In this document: one piece after another, positions 1-8,177 of the stretch
Numbering within the stretch: position 1 is the stretch's first letter
How the letters are laid out: each line of letters starts with the position of its first letter
NCBI RefSeq assembly: GCF_029623955.1
Contig: NZ_JARSBP010000004.1
Location: 372,001-436,000, forward strand
Length of the DNA stretch: 64,000 nucleotides
Direction: 5' to 3'
From: Mycobacterium sp. 236(2023)
GTDB lineage: Bacteria; Actinomycetota; Actinomycetes; Mycobacteriales; Mycobacteriaceae
The notes under the pieces: model-generated
Told to the model about the DNA's origin: nothing
The model's database searches: none
What the model saw: only the letters and a program-made list of their open reading frames with translations
Translations under genes and position numbers: made by a program

Positions 1-643
1 GGCCGTCGAGGGCTCCGGAGTCCCAGAACCGCATGTTGTCGAAGGCTCGCGGATAACGCAGGCGCACGGCGAAGCCGATGCCCTCAAGCACGGCGCCCAC
101 CGCGACACCAGCCAGCAGGACCCGCACCGGGGTTGCGGTGGCGCGCCCCGACATCCCGACGAAGTACACGATGACCATGGCGAACAGGGCGCCGGCGAAC
201 GCAAACCAGATGTAGGCCCAGATGCCGTTGAGCCCGAGGAAAGCGATCGCACTGACGACGAACAGCGAAGCGCCGGAGTTGATTCCGAGTATCTCCGAGT
301 CGGCGAGCGGATTGCGCCCGACCGCCTGGATGAGAGTGCCGGACAGTCCCAGTGCGAGGCCGACGAGCAGGCCGAGGATTGTCCGGGGAATGCGCAGGTC
401 GTGGACGATCCACTCATTGCCGATGTCGCGGTAGTCGGTGACGGCGGTCCAGACGGTGGACAGCGAGACGTTCTCGGTGCCGATCGCCAGGCTCGCCACG
501 CACATGACGCCCAGCAGCGCTGTCGCGACGACAAGGCCGACCACCTTGCCGCGCTGCGTCGGATACCGCGACGCAGCCTCGGGCGTGGGGGAGAGCGGGG
601 CGTGTGTGGTCACAGCGTCAGAGGCCGATCCGCTCACAGGCAT
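1..643 (-). CDS. FecCD-family ferric-siderophore ABC transporter permease (3' end cut by window)
   Basis: Integral membrane permease subunit of a ferric-siderophore importer. The reverse-strand frame is open from an ATG at 643 to the window edge, giving about 214 residues. After a polar N-terminus there is a first membrane segment (GLVVATALLG, about residue 35). The FecCD hallmark follows: LRIPRTILGLLVGLALGLSG, then QAVGRNPLADSEILGINSGA, then further hydrophobic helices. A Shine-Dalgarno GAGGA lies 8 nt before this ATG, inside the end of the upstream gene, so the two reading frames overlap by 26 bp. A GTG at 613, just after the upstream stop, is the alternative start. The full family length is about 340 residues, so roughly the last third is missing. 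It is probably co-transcribed with the siderophore-interacting protein and shares its iron box. The family assignment is firm; the siderophore is unknown. Confidence 0.92.
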   Translation of the reverse strand, partial: MPVSGSASDAVTTHAPLSPTPEAASRYPTQRGKVVGLVVATALLGVMCVASLAIGTENVSLSTVWTAVTDYRDIGNEWIVHDLRIPRTILGLLVGLALGLSGTLIQAVGRNPLADSEILGINSGASLFVVSAIAFLGLNGIWAYIWFAFAGALFAMVIVYFVGMSGRATATPVRVLLAGVAVGAVLEGIGFAVRLRYPRAFDNMRFWDSGALDG

Positions 644-1430
644 CGTCGAATTCCTCGAAGGCCACCTTGTCACCCTTGCCGTCGGTCAGCGCCCGCTCGT
701 AGATCGGCAGGACCTTGTCCTCGACCTCGGCGAACCGCGCATCCCAGGTCTCGGAGTCGACGCGCCAGTATCCGGTGATGTCGTATTGGTCGATGGTCCA
801 GCCGAGACCGCGGAGGTACTTGCGCACCGTCCGGGATTCGGCAGCCTCACCGGCGAACCAGCAGTATCCGCGGCCTTCCGGCATGTCGAGTTCGCGGATA
901 GCTTGAGCGAGATTGCTTGGTGCATAACCATTTCCCGTGCTGATACTCGAAATCACGGTCAGGCCGGACCGGTGTGGGAGGTAGGCGAGATCGTCGGACC
1001 CCGCGACTTCGATGATCAGCGTCGCCGGGATGTGGTTCGGCAACTCCTCGATGATGCGGGCCGCTGCGGGTAACCCTGAAAGGTCGCTGACAATCAGCTG
1101 CCAGTCCGTGTCTGGAGGCGGCCGGTACCAGGATCGTGCGTGGTCCAGCACGACGCGCTCGCCTGTGGTCGCCGACGAGGCCCACTCGGTTCCTGGTCCG
1201 CGAGAATGCAATACGACATCGAGGGTGATGCGTGCGCCGTCGTGGTGACGCACCGAGTAGTTGCGGCCCTCGCCGTCGGGGTGGTCGTCAGCGGAGAAAT
1301 AGACAGCGACCGCGGAATCACCAGCGCATTTGACGTCGAGAGCCGCGGCGTCGTCGATCTGCAGCACGATGCGTTGCAGGCGAATGCTCAGCTGGGCGGT
1401 CTCGACGACTGAGGCATACGAGAACGACAC
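618..1430 (-). CDS. Siderophore-interacting protein (SIP), FAD-dependent ferric-siderophore reductase
   Basis: Cytoplasmic flavoprotein of the SIP/ViuB family that reduces Fe(III)-siderophore to release iron. It has 270 residues, usual for the family. An FAD-binding barrel comes first, with the RNYSVR flavin motif at residues 56-61 and VVLHSRGPGTEWA after it. A NAD(P)H-binding half follows (WQLIVSDLSGLPAAARI), and the C-terminus has the typical GYWR and LPIYERALTDGKGDK. The GTG start at 1430 directly abuts an iron box and follows a TAGCCT -10 element with spacing that fits a leaderless transcript. The fold begins within a few residues, so no later start is needed. The last codons contain the ribosome binding site of the downstream FecCD permease, indicating a reductase-importer operon. 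Confidence 0.93.
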   Translation of the reverse strand: MSFSYASVVETAQLSIRLQRIVLQIDDAAALDVKCAGDSAVAVYFSADDHPDGEGRNYSVRHHDGARITLDVVLHSRGPGTEWASSATTGERVVLDHARSWYRPPPDTDWQLIVSDLSGLPAAARIIEELPNHIPATLIIEVAGSDDLAYLPHRSGLTVISSISTGNGYAPSNLAQAIRELDMPEGRGYCWFAGEAAESRTVRKYLRGLGWTIDQYDITGYWRVDSETWDARFAEVEDKVLPIYERALTDGKGDKVAFEEFDDACERIGL

Positions 1431-1449
1431 CTAGGTGAGGCTAGCTTAA
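1431..1449 (-). promoter_or_regulatory. Iron box (IdeR/DtxR operator) overlapping a leaderless promoter
   Basis: The top strand reads ctaggtgaggctagcttaa. It matches about 15-16 of 19 positions of the mycobacterial iron-box consensus as I remember it (TTAGGTTAGGCTAACCTAA). On the reverse strand TAGCCT (1443-1438) fits a TANNNT -10 element ending 7 nt before the GTG at 1430. IdeR with iron bound should therefore block polymerase directly. The box also covers the stop codon of the upstream gene (1446-1448). Confidence 0.8.
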
Positions 1450-1754
1450 ATACACCCGCTGACGGAGATCCGCCTTCCGACGTTGGCGCACACGCTCACA
1501 TTCGGTGGCGGGGGAGGCGGAGGTGGCGGCGGGGGAGCCGCGTTGTAATCCTCGGGCAGCGGTGCGTACGCCGCGGGCGGGGGAACCCAGGGCGCGATCG
1601 CGTCGGCGACGTTGCCGCAGGCGTTGACCGAGACATGGCGTCCGCCGACCGAGCCGCAGACGTCAGCCGAAGCCTCGGGCGTCTGTGGAAACAGCGCCAG
1701 ACCGAGCGTCACCAGGGCCAACCCGGTCGGCGCAACCACTCGTGCAGTCCACAC
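1446..1754 (-). CDS. Small secreted proline-rich protein with paired cysteine motifs
   Basis: A 102-residue exported protein of unknown function. Residues 1 to about 30 form a Sec signal peptide (ARVVAPTGLALVTLGLALF, ending ASA-D). The mature part begins with VCGSVGGRHVSVNACG. A linker rich in proline, including a run of eleven prolines, follows, and the protein closes with VCANVGRRISVSGC. The two cysteine motifs look like an internal duplication (VC-x-x-VG-R-x-SV-x-x-C), which could make two similar disulfide loops joined by a polyproline rod. It lies directly upstream of the siderophore genes on the same strand. Its stop codon sits inside their iron box, so it is probably transcribed separately. 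Similar Pro-rich/Cys small proteins occur elsewhere in the window. Confidence 0.75.
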   Translation of the reverse strand: MWTARVVAPTGLALVTLGLALFPQTPEASADVCGSVGGRHVSVNACGNVADAIAPWVPPPAAYAPLPEDYNAAPPPPPPPPPPPNVSVCANVGRRISVSGCI

Positions 1755-1820
1755 ATCGGGGATGGTACGCCTTTGGCGCTCCGCTGGTCAGGAGGTTGCG
1801 GTCGGCCACATGCCCGGCCG

Positions 1821-3323
1821 TCAGGCCACCTGGTTGTCCGGTGGTGCGGGGCCGCCGGGTTCGCCAGGGTCGTCGACGGGGTGTGGGCCTTCGGCTTCGG
1901 GGTCGTTGTCGGATCTTGCCACTGCGCCGGTGTCTGCTACTGGCGCCGAATGCTGTTCGGGTTCAGTGTCTTCGGGGCGCAGGAGGCGTTCGGGAACGTG
2001 GTAGTTGTTGATCCGGTTCTGTCCGGTGTCCAAGGGTTCGGGTGGGATCCATTCGACCTCATGTTGGTCGTTCATGGTGGTGGTCCAGCCGCCGTCGGTG
2101 ACGCTGCGATTATCTGACCCGCAGGCGAGGCCGAGTTCGTCGACGTTGGTGTTGCCGCCTTTGATCCAGTCGGTGACCACATGATGGGCTTGTGAGCCGT
2201 AGGCGCCGATGGTGCAGCCGGGTTTGGTGCAGCCGCCGTCGCGGGCGATCAGCATGATCCGCTGCGCCGGCGACGCGACGCGTCGTGCGCGGAACAAGTC
2301 CAGGGCGGAGCCGGTGGCTTTGTCGAACACCGCCAGATGACAATTCGAGTGACCGGCCATTTTGACGACGTCGGCGATCGGCAGCTTCGTGCCGCCCCCG
2401 GTGACTCCAACCCCGGCGCGAGATTCCAGGTCTTGCAGTGTGGTGCGGATGATGACGGTGACCGGCAGGCCGTTGAGTTGGCCGAGGTCGCCGCTCATCA
2501 GGGCGATCCGCAGGACCGCGGTCAAGGCGTCGTGTTGGCGCTGGAACAGGGTGCGGTGATCGTTGTCGATCTGTTCTTGTGTCGGTGTGCCCGAGGTACA
2601 CGGTTCGGGATCGTCGGGGTTACACATACCGGGGGCGGCGTACTTGGCGAACAGCACTTCCACCATCGCTCGCAGTTCCGGGGTCAACGTCGCGGTCAGA
2701 TCCGTCGTGCCATCGGGCTTCTGCTTACTCATCGTGACGCCTCGCCGACGGCCACGCTCGGTGTCGTCGGGCTCGGGACCGTCCTGATCGAGCAGGAACA
2801 GCATCAACTCGGCGGCGTCTTTGACCTCTTTGGGTCCGTTGCCGACCGCGGTCCGCACCAGTTTCACTTCGAACTGCTCCCGGGTGGCCGCATCCACAAA
2901 TCCGGGGAGCTTGGCGACGGCTTTACTGATGACGGTGACGTGTTCAGCGTTGATCAACCCTTGGGCCGCAGCGACCGCGGTCGCGTGCAGCACCGGCGGC
3001 AGGGCGGGCCCGGTGATCGGTTGGCGCGGCGCAAGGACCGCGGCTTCAGAGAGGCGGCGATGTGCCTCGGAAGTGGAGATGCGCCACCGCACCGACAACA
3101 CTTCTTTCCACGTTTTGGCGCCCATCTGCTGCGGGGTCGACTCCACCTGCAGCCGCGCCAGCAGGCGATGACTCACCGACGGCAGCCGGCAGCCGAGCAC
3201 CTCGAGTTCATCGAGGGCAGAGACCAACTCGTGCCGAGTCAACAGGTCGACATCGCCGGCCGCCACGTCGTCGAACGCGGAGCGCAGCGCGGCAACCTTC
3301 GCCTGCAGCTCCCCGGTCGACAT
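1821..3323 (-). CDS. 13E12-repeat-family protein (DUF222 plus HNH endonuclease motif)
   Basis: A 500-residue member of the 13E12/REP13E12 family common in mycobacteria. A helical DUF222 region occupies about residues 10-330. A C-terminal HNH nuclease module follows: CTKPGCTIGAYGSQAHHV with two zinc-type Cys, the HH pair, and a downstream N (SDNRSV). The tail (EPEAEGPHPVDDPGEPGG) is acidic and proline-rich. I place the start at the ATG at 3323. A TATGTT -10 element ends 7 nt upstream, which fits a leaderless message, and a LexA box overlaps it. Starting at 3377 or 3338 would put the coding region across the box. Members of this family are known from work on M. tuberculosis to be DNA-damage inducible. 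Whether the HNH domain cleaves DNA here is not shown. Confidence 0.9.
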   Translation of the reverse strand: MSTGELQAKVAALRSAFDDVAAGDVDLLTRHELVSALDELEVLGCRLPSVSHRLLARLQVESTPQQMGAKTWKEVLSVRWRISTSEAHRRLSEAAVLAPRQPITGPALPPVLHATAVAAAQGLINAEHVTVISKAVAKLPGFVDAATREQFEVKLVRTAVGNGPKEVKDAAELMLFLLDQDGPEPDDTERGRRRGVTMSKQKPDGTTDLTATLTPELRAMVEVLFAKYAAPGMCNPDDPEPCTSGTPTQEQIDNDHRTLFQRQHDALTAVLRIALMSGDLGQLNGLPVTVIIRTTLQDLESRAGVGVTGGGTKLPIADVVKMAGHSNCHLAVFDKATGSALDLFRARRVASPAQRIMLIARDGGCTKPGCTIGAYGSQAHHVVTDWIKGGNTNVDELGLACGSDNRSVTDGGWTTTMNDQHEVEWIPPEPLDTGQNRINNYHVPERLLRPEDTEPEQHSAPVADTGAVARSDNDPEAEGPHPVDDPGEPGGPAPPDNQVA

Positions 3324-3326
3324 TCT

Positions 3327-3342
3327 TCGAACATACATTCGA
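3327..3342 (-). promoter_or_regulatory. LexA/SOS box of the 13E12 gene, overlapping its -10 element
   Basis: Read on the reverse strand it is TCGAATGTATGTTCGA. It matches 11 of 12 fixed positions of the mycobacterial SOS box TCGAAC-N4-GTTCGA. The -10 element TATGTT (3335-3330) lies inside it, with the ATG at 3323, so LexA binding should block the promoter until DNA damage. Confidence 0.82.
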
Positions 3343-3502
3343 CCACCGACAAATTCGGAGCCCCCAGGTAGGCTCACCGCAGGCGCGCAGGATCGCCCGA
3401 TGTCCGCTCGAAGAAGCTCAGCTTCCCTGCATTGACGATGATCGTTGCCGACCTCTTCTCGGCCCGACCTCGCGGACGCCGGGCGTTTGAGAGGAGGCCG
3501 TC

Positions 3503-4660
3503 ATGGCCAGCACGTTGCCCGACAATCCGTCACTCGAGCACCTTCGCCGCGAGGCGCGTGCGTTGCAGCGTGAGCGGTCCGCGGGATCGGCGCCCATGGC
3601 CCTGCATGAAGCGCAACGGACGGTCGCGCGGCGCTACGGCTTCACCGGTTGGCCGGCATTGGTGCGCTACCTCGACGTCGCCGCCGCGCTCAGCGTGGAC
3701 CCTGATCGCGTCGACGAGGCCGCACTTTCGGCGGCGGACCGGTTTTGCTCGCTGTCGGTGTTGCGCTACAGCGACAGCGACGCGCCGCCGCGCTGGGCGG
3801 CTGCGTCGGAGATCCTCGCCGCGGAGCCAGGATTGGTCGACTCGCACATCTGGGCCGCCGCGGCGGCCGCCGACCCGGAGGCGCTGGCGCGACATCTCGC
3901 CCGTGGCGACGACGCGAACTCACACGGCGGCCCCTTCGGCTGGCCTGCGCTGCTGTACCTCTGCTACGCGCGCAGCCCGGCGGGATCGAACGACGAGATC
4001 ACCTCTGCCGCAACACTTCTGTTGGATGCCGGAGCTGATCCCGACGCCGGCTACCTGTGGCGGGGCATGTCGACACCGTTCACGGCGCTCACCGGCGTGT
4101 TCGGCGAAGGCGAGCAAGGGCCGAGACGTCAGCCCCGACACCGAGCCGCCGCCCACCTTGCGTCGCTGCTGCTTGCACGAGGCGCCCATCCCGTCGACCA
4201 GCAGACGCTCTACAACAGGATGTTCCGGGACGATGACTCTCACCTGGAGCTGCTCTTCGCGCACGGTCTGGCCGACGCCGCACCCGGCCCGTGGGAGCGA
4301 CGACTCGGCGAGGCCATGGAAACCAGGGAACAGATGTGGCAGCGACAGATCACCTGGGCCGCTGACCACGGATTCCGGCGACGACTGGATCTGCTGGCCC
4401 GCCACGGCATCGACACGTCGGGTGCGCGGATGACCGAACCGCGAATCCCGGACGATCCCAACACACTCGACGACGATGGCGCCACGCCCCTGCACCACGC
4501 CGCGTGGGACGGCGACCTCGACCTGATCCGCAGACTCCTCGCATCAGGGGCCGACCCGACGATCGTCGACACCAGATTCGATGCCACGCCGCAGGGTTGG
4601 GCAGAACACGCCTACCAGACCGAAGCCGCCGACCTGCTCAGGTCTGCGACTCGGCCGTGA
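3503..4660 (+). CDS. Ankyrin-repeat protein
   Basis: A 385-residue cytoplasmic protein with no signal peptide or membrane segment. The N-terminal part (LEHLRREARALQRE, then AQRTVARRYGFTGWPALVRYL) is the pattern seen before ankyrin repeats in many actinobacterial proteins. Helical repeats with ankyrin character occur at about residues 115-185 (LLLDAGADPDAGY) and again near the C-terminus (TPLHHAAWDGDLDLIRRLLASGADP at about 325-350). Ankyrin repeats mediate protein-protein contacts; no partner is apparent. The start is set by GAGGAGG, 6 nt upstream of the ATG. Its last 23 bp overlap the convergent SIS-domain gene. Confidence 0.85.
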   Translation: MASTLPDNPSLEHLRREARALQRERSAGSAPMALHEAQRTVARRYGFTGWPALVRYLDVAAALSVDPDRVDEAALSAADRFCSLSVLRYSDSDAPPRWAAASEILAAEPGLVDSHIWAAAAAADPEALARHLARGDDANSHGGPFGWPALLYLCYARSPAGSNDEITSAATLLLDAGADPDAGYLWRGMSTPFTALTGVFGEGEQGPRRQPRHRAAAHLASLLLARGAHPVDQQTLYNRMFRDDDSHLELLFAHGLADAAPGPWERRLGEAMETREQMWQRQITWAADHGFRRRLDLLARHGIDTSGARMTEPRIPDDPNTLDDDGATPLHHAAWDGDLDLIRRLLASGADPTIVDTRFDATPQGWAEHAYQTEAADLLRSATRP

Positions 4661-5612
4661 GCCAGGCGCGGGCGGCGATCAGCTCCGGCACCAGCACCTC
4701 GGTCAGCAGCGCGACGTCGTCGTCCGAATCGTGGGGGTAGCGGAGGGTGTAACCGGCGCCCGGCACGTCGCCACCTACTCCGACCACGGTGCTGCCGCGG
4801 GAGGCGGTCCACTCGGCCATCTGCGGTTCCCACTGTGATCCCGCGAAGACCAGAAGCCGATAGTCCGTCGTCTTCGTCAAGTAGACGTCGACATGGCTCC
4901 AGTCGCCGGTCTCGCACCCGACAGCGGGCCGGCGCGGGCCTTCGCGGAGCATGAGCGCGCCCTGCTTCGCCGAGCACAAGCGATGCGCGGGTGCTGCTAG
5001 GTGGGTACCGTGCGGCCCGAGGACGAGATCGGAAACTTCTGAACACCAATCAGATTCGTTCTCCAGCAGGAAAGTCGAGGCGTCCGCGCAGGCACTCACC
5101 GTCGCGGCAAGTTCCTCGGTGTCCACCCCGGCCAGGTGGCATTCGAGCGCCAGCAACAATGCCAGCGTGTTTTGGTAGCTGCGGCATGCGACCCCACCGA
5201 CCTCCTTCCCGGCGTCGAGCGTCACGACGGTGCCGGTGCGCGTCGTGATCGCTGAATCCGCGGTGTTGGTCAACGCGACGGTAGCGACCCCGTCCGGGAG
5301 GCGTTGCACCGCGTCGAGGGTCTCCACCGAACCGCCGCTGGCCGACGTCGCGACCACCAATGTGCCGGTGCCCCAATCGGGGAGCAAGCGGGACGACGCG
5401 AGTTCGGATGTCGCGACGACACCGCGCGCCCGCATGCGGGCGGCTGCCACATCGGCGGCATAGGCCGATGAGCCCATACCGATCAGGACGACGCGGTCCG
5501 TGCCGGGTGGTACGACATCCGACCACGGGTTGCCGGCAGTCAGCGTGCTCGCGAGTCTGCCGAGGCTCTCGGGCTTGCGCCGTAGGTCGTCCAGGAATCC
5601 GTTCGGCTTCAC
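4638..5612 (-). CDS. SIS-domain sugar isomerase/aminotransferase-like protein
   Basis: A 324-residue cytoplasmic protein with two SIS (sugar isomerase) folds, resembling the isomerase half of glucosamine-fructose-6-phosphate aminotransferase but without a glutaminase domain. Visible motifs are VLIGMGSSAYAAD (residues 42-54) and TSASGGSVETLDA (about 85-97), both phosphosugar-binding loops, and LREGPRRPAVGCETGDWSHV in the second half. The start is the GTG at 5612, which overlaps the TGA of the upstream kinase gene in a GTGA arrangement, so the two are probably translationally coupled. With the glucosamine-kinase-like neighbour this suggests amino-sugar phosphate metabolism. The long open frame upstream of 5612 overlaps the kinase and is not real. 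Confidence 0.85.
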   Translation of the reverse strand: MKPNGFLDDLRRKPESLGRLASTLTAGNPWSDVVPPGTDRVVLIGMGSSAYAADVAAARMRARGVVATSELASSRLLPDWGTGTLVVATSASGGSVETLDAVQRLPDGVATVALTNTADSAITTRTGTVVTLDAGKEVGGVACRSYQNTLALLLALECHLAGVDTEELAATVSACADASTFLLENESDWCSEVSDLVLGPHGTHLAAPAHRLCSAKQGALMLREGPRRPAVGCETGDWSHVDVYLTKTTDYRLLVFAGSQWEPQMAEWTASRGSTVVGVGGDVPGAGYTLRYPHDSDDDVALLTEVLVPELIAARAWLTAESQT

Positions 5613-6862
5613 GATGACGCCCCTTCGTCGAGTAGTGCGGGCAGAGCGGAATCGGGTACATACATCCACCGCGGAAGATGTCTTGCCGCGTAGATCATCT
5701 CGCGCATGACCTGCTGAAGGCGAAACGCCGGCAGCGGACGTGCGTCGAACAGTCGGGCGTAACCGAGCGCTGCGAGGCGGTGTTGATAGGCGTCGAGAAA
5801 CGTGGTGCGCACCGCCGTCTCGACGGCGGCGAGTGCGCCGGTGTCGAGCGTGGCGTACTTGCGCGCGACGACGGACACGTGGGCCAGTGACTGTGCCATC
5901 CCCGCGACGTCGAGGACAGCCGGGATCGGCAGGATGCGCTGTGCCGCCGGTAGCACGGGGTTGCCATCGAAGTCGGTGACCACCAGGCGGTTTCCGCTTC
6001 GAAGTATCTGTCCGACGTGTAGGTCGCCGTGGCCGTCGAGCACCGGCATTCCGGCCAGATCTCCGAGGCAGGCGAGTTCGGCAGCTACCGCATCCCGATG
6101 AGTGCGCAGCACCTGGCCGCTCATAGAATCGGTAAGGTCGCAGGCGATTTCGAGTGTATCGAGTGCTTGCCGATGCCATCGTGCGGCGTCGTCCGGCGAG
6201 GCATGTGATGCCGAGGCAGGCAGCGCGGCGTGCATATCAGCGATCAGCGACCCCACGTCGGTGATCGTCGCAGCCAGCGTCGCCGGATCCTCGCCGCGGG
6301 CGGCTCCCGTTACGAGGTCGACGGCCCACGTCCAACCGTCCACCGCATCGGGGAGAAACTCGTCGACGTAGGCGACGACGGTTTCGTCGGCGTCGGCTCG
6401 GCTCCAGGTGATCAAACCCCACGGGGCGGGCATGCCAGTGAAACCGGCTTGGTTCAGCGCGGTGATTCGCGAGGGCGCCGGATGCGGTCCCTCCTGCAGG
6501 TGCGTCGCCCATTTGACGACGGCGACATCACCGACGACTACCGATTCATTGGTCTGGTCGACGCCCATCGGACGTTCGCCCACCGCGCGTCGACTCGCCC
6601 ACGGCCGAATTCTGAAGTTCCCGCGGGACAGCGGACCGTGTTGGCCTGCAATCAGTTCGAGCAGAGCCGCGGCCGCGCCATCGCCAGGCACGGCACGGCG
6701 CCAGCCGTCGCTGTCGCGGACCATCGGCACGGCGGCGAGATCGTCACCCTCGGCCACGACGGCGAGCCTGCAGCCGTCGGCGAGGTCGAGCGCGTCGACG
6801 GTGTCAGGCAACCGATGTCCGGTGTGCCAGCCCGACCCGTTCGATGACGTCGGCCCCCACAC
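5609..6862 (-). CDS. Glucosamine-kinase-like phosphotransferase (APH/maltokinase fold)
   Basis: Eukaryotic-like kinase fold, 417 residues with the longest start. It resembles the actinobacterial glucosamine kinases that phosphorylate GlcN to GlcN-6-P and are related to maltokinase. The catalytic segment HGDLHVGQ is at about residue 278, followed by the Mg-binding VVTDFDGNP. An N-terminal cap (LADGCRLAVVAEGDDLAAVPMV) and the C-terminal REMIYAARHLPRWMYVPD are typical. The start is uncertain: a GTG at 6862 lies inside the preceding glycosyltransferase gene, and a TTG at 6811 overlaps only its stop. The stop overlaps the SIS gene start. The set of glycosyltransferase, kinase and SIS protein suggests making or salvaging an amino sugar. 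The substrate is inferred from family resemblance only. Confidence 0.82.
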   Translation of the reverse strand: MWGPTSSNGSGWHTGHRLPDTVDALDLADGCRLAVVAEGDDLAAVPMVRDSDGWRRAVPGDGAAAALLELIAGQHGPLSRGNFRIRPWASRRAVGERPMGVDQTNESVVVGDVAVVKWATHLQEGPHPAPSRITALNQAGFTGMPAPWGLITWSRADADETVVAYVDEFLPDAVDGWTWAVDLVTGAARGEDPATLAATITDVGSLIADMHAALPASASHASPDDAARWHRQALDTLEIACDLTDSMSGQVLRTHRDAVAAELACLGDLAGMPVLDGHGDLHVGQILRSGNRLVVTDFDGNPVLPAAQRILPIPAVLDVAGMAQSLAHVSVVARKYATLDTGALAAVETAVRTTFLDAYQHRLAALGYARLFDARPLPAFRLQQVMREMIYAARHLPRWMYVPDSALPALLDEGASS

Positions 6863-8129
6863 GCAGTCCGTCGCGGGAGCGTACGGCCTCCCCGATGGCG
6901 GCGAGCCGGCTGCGAAGGGCCTCGTCGGCGAGCAGCCGGTCCACCGCGGCCGTCAGCTCGGAGTCGGTGAACGCGTAGGTGTCGAGCCTGGTGCCGAATC
7001 CGAGTTCGTCGATCCGCTGGGCGTTTTCGTACTGGTCCCAGAACAGCGGCAGGATGATGAGAGGTTTGCCGAAGTGCAGCGTCTCGGTCACCGTGTTGTT
7101 GCCGCCGTGAGAGATCACGAGATCGACCTGGGGGATCACCGTGGTCTGAGGCAGCATCTGCGCCCCGACCATGTTGTTCGGCAAAGTTATTCGATCTGCC
7201 TGAGGACCCTTGCTGACGATGAAGCGGTGACGTGTGGCGCCCAGTACGTCGACCAGGCGCTGCATGAGTCCCACGTCGGCCCCGCCCAGCGAGCCCAACG
7301 ACAGGTAGATCAGCGCGCTGTCCGCCGGCCGGTCTGCGACTTCGACAGGCACGACGTAGTCTTCGTCGTTCTCCCGCACGCTGGAGTCCATCCTGATCCA
7401 GGTGCCGTCGAGCGGCCTGACGTCGAGATAATCGGCCTCGGTGGGGTAGACGTACAGGTTCGCGGCAGTGGTGCGTGGCATGAACTCGAGGTCCGGCAGC
7501 GCCGCGGCTCCCTGGGCCTGAACCCAGGCGTCGAAGTCGGTCCACATCGCACGGTGCGTGCGGTCGAACTCGGCCCGGTAGCCGTCCCACTGGGTGCGGT
7601 CGGCACTGGGAAGGCCCGAAAATGCCGGGGGCACATCGGGTCCGGGGATTTCCAGTGGACTGCAGGAGACGATGCGGACGAACGGTACGCCGGCGGTGGC
7701 CAGCGCGGGGAACAGCACCACGTTGTCCTCGACGATGACGTCGGGTCGATGTGTGGCGATGATCTCGCGAAGGCGCGGTTCGCAGTACTTGGCTCCGTCG
7801 ATCAGCGCCTGATAAGTGGGCTGGATGAAGGTGGACAGTTGCTCGACGGTCGGCTTGCGGAACTCCGGGGAGGTCTCGGCGATGAAGTCGGTCCAGAACT
7901 TGCCCGGGTCGTCGTCGGCTGCGCCTTCGGCAGGCTCGGCGAGATCGACGAGTTCTTCGATGAACCCGAGCGCGGAGAGCTTGCCCGCCCAGGAACTCTC
8001 GGCGGCGAAGACGATCGAGTGCCCGCGCTCGCGCAGGATCGACGCCAGACCGATGCACTGATTGGTCGGCCCGTACGCCGATTCGGGCCAGAACATCACC
8101 GTCAGGGGTGGTTGTGTCGCCGAGGTCAT
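6804..8129 (-). CDS. UGT-type (GT1, macrolide-family) glycosyltransferase
   Basis: A 441-residue GT-B glycosyltransferase that would transfer a sugar from a nucleotide donor to a small acceptor. The N-terminal acceptor domain begins MFWPESAYGPTNQCIGLASILRERGH-type sequence. The C-terminal donor domain has ALIYLSLGSLGG and the signature VISHGGNNTVTE at about residue 335, followed by FWDQYENAQR. The chosen start is the ATG at 8129; upstream in-frame sequence overlaps the divergent hydrolase gene and is not family-like. Its stop (6804-6806) overlaps or lies within a few bases of the kinase gene, so the three genes likely form one transcript. Macrolide-inactivating or secondary-metabolite/lipid glycosylation are both possible; the acceptor cannot be named. 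Confidence 0.87.
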   Translation of the reverse strand: MTSATQPPLTVMFWPESAYGPTNQCIGLASILRERGHSIVFAAESSWAGKLSALGFIEELVDLAEPAEGAADDDPGKFWTDFIAETSPEFRKPTVEQLSTFIQPTYQALIDGAKYCEPRLREIIATHRPDVIVEDNVVLFPALATAGVPFVRIVSCSPLEIPGPDVPPAFSGLPSADRTQWDGYRAEFDRTHRAMWTDFDAWVQAQGAAALPDLEFMPRTTAANLYVYPTEADYLDVRPLDGTWIRMDSSVRENDEDYVVPVEVADRPADSALIYLSLGSLGGADVGLMQRLVDVLGATRHRFIVSKGPQADRITLPNNMVGAQMLPQTTVIPQVDLVISHGGNNTVTETLHFGKPLIILPLFWDQYENAQRIDELGFGTRLDTYAFTDSELTAAVDRLLADEALRSRLAAIGEAVRSRDGLRVGADVIERVGLAHRTSVA

Positions 8130-8177
8130 GGTTGCGAACGTACCCTTCCGCCGCAGTTCAGGCGTAGTGTCGGCGCT

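Noticed and set aside
2337..3371. 344-residue plus-strand frame
   Set aside because: Antisense shadow of the 13E12/HNH gene with unnatural composition.
5613..6179. N-terminal extension of the SIS gene
   Set aside because: Arginine-rich, overlaps the kinase gene in another frame. A GTGA overlap gives a better start at 5612.
6408..8177. Long plus-strand frame ahead of the hydrolase
   Set aside because: It is antisense to the kinase and glycosyltransferase genes; the hydrolase starts at 8178.
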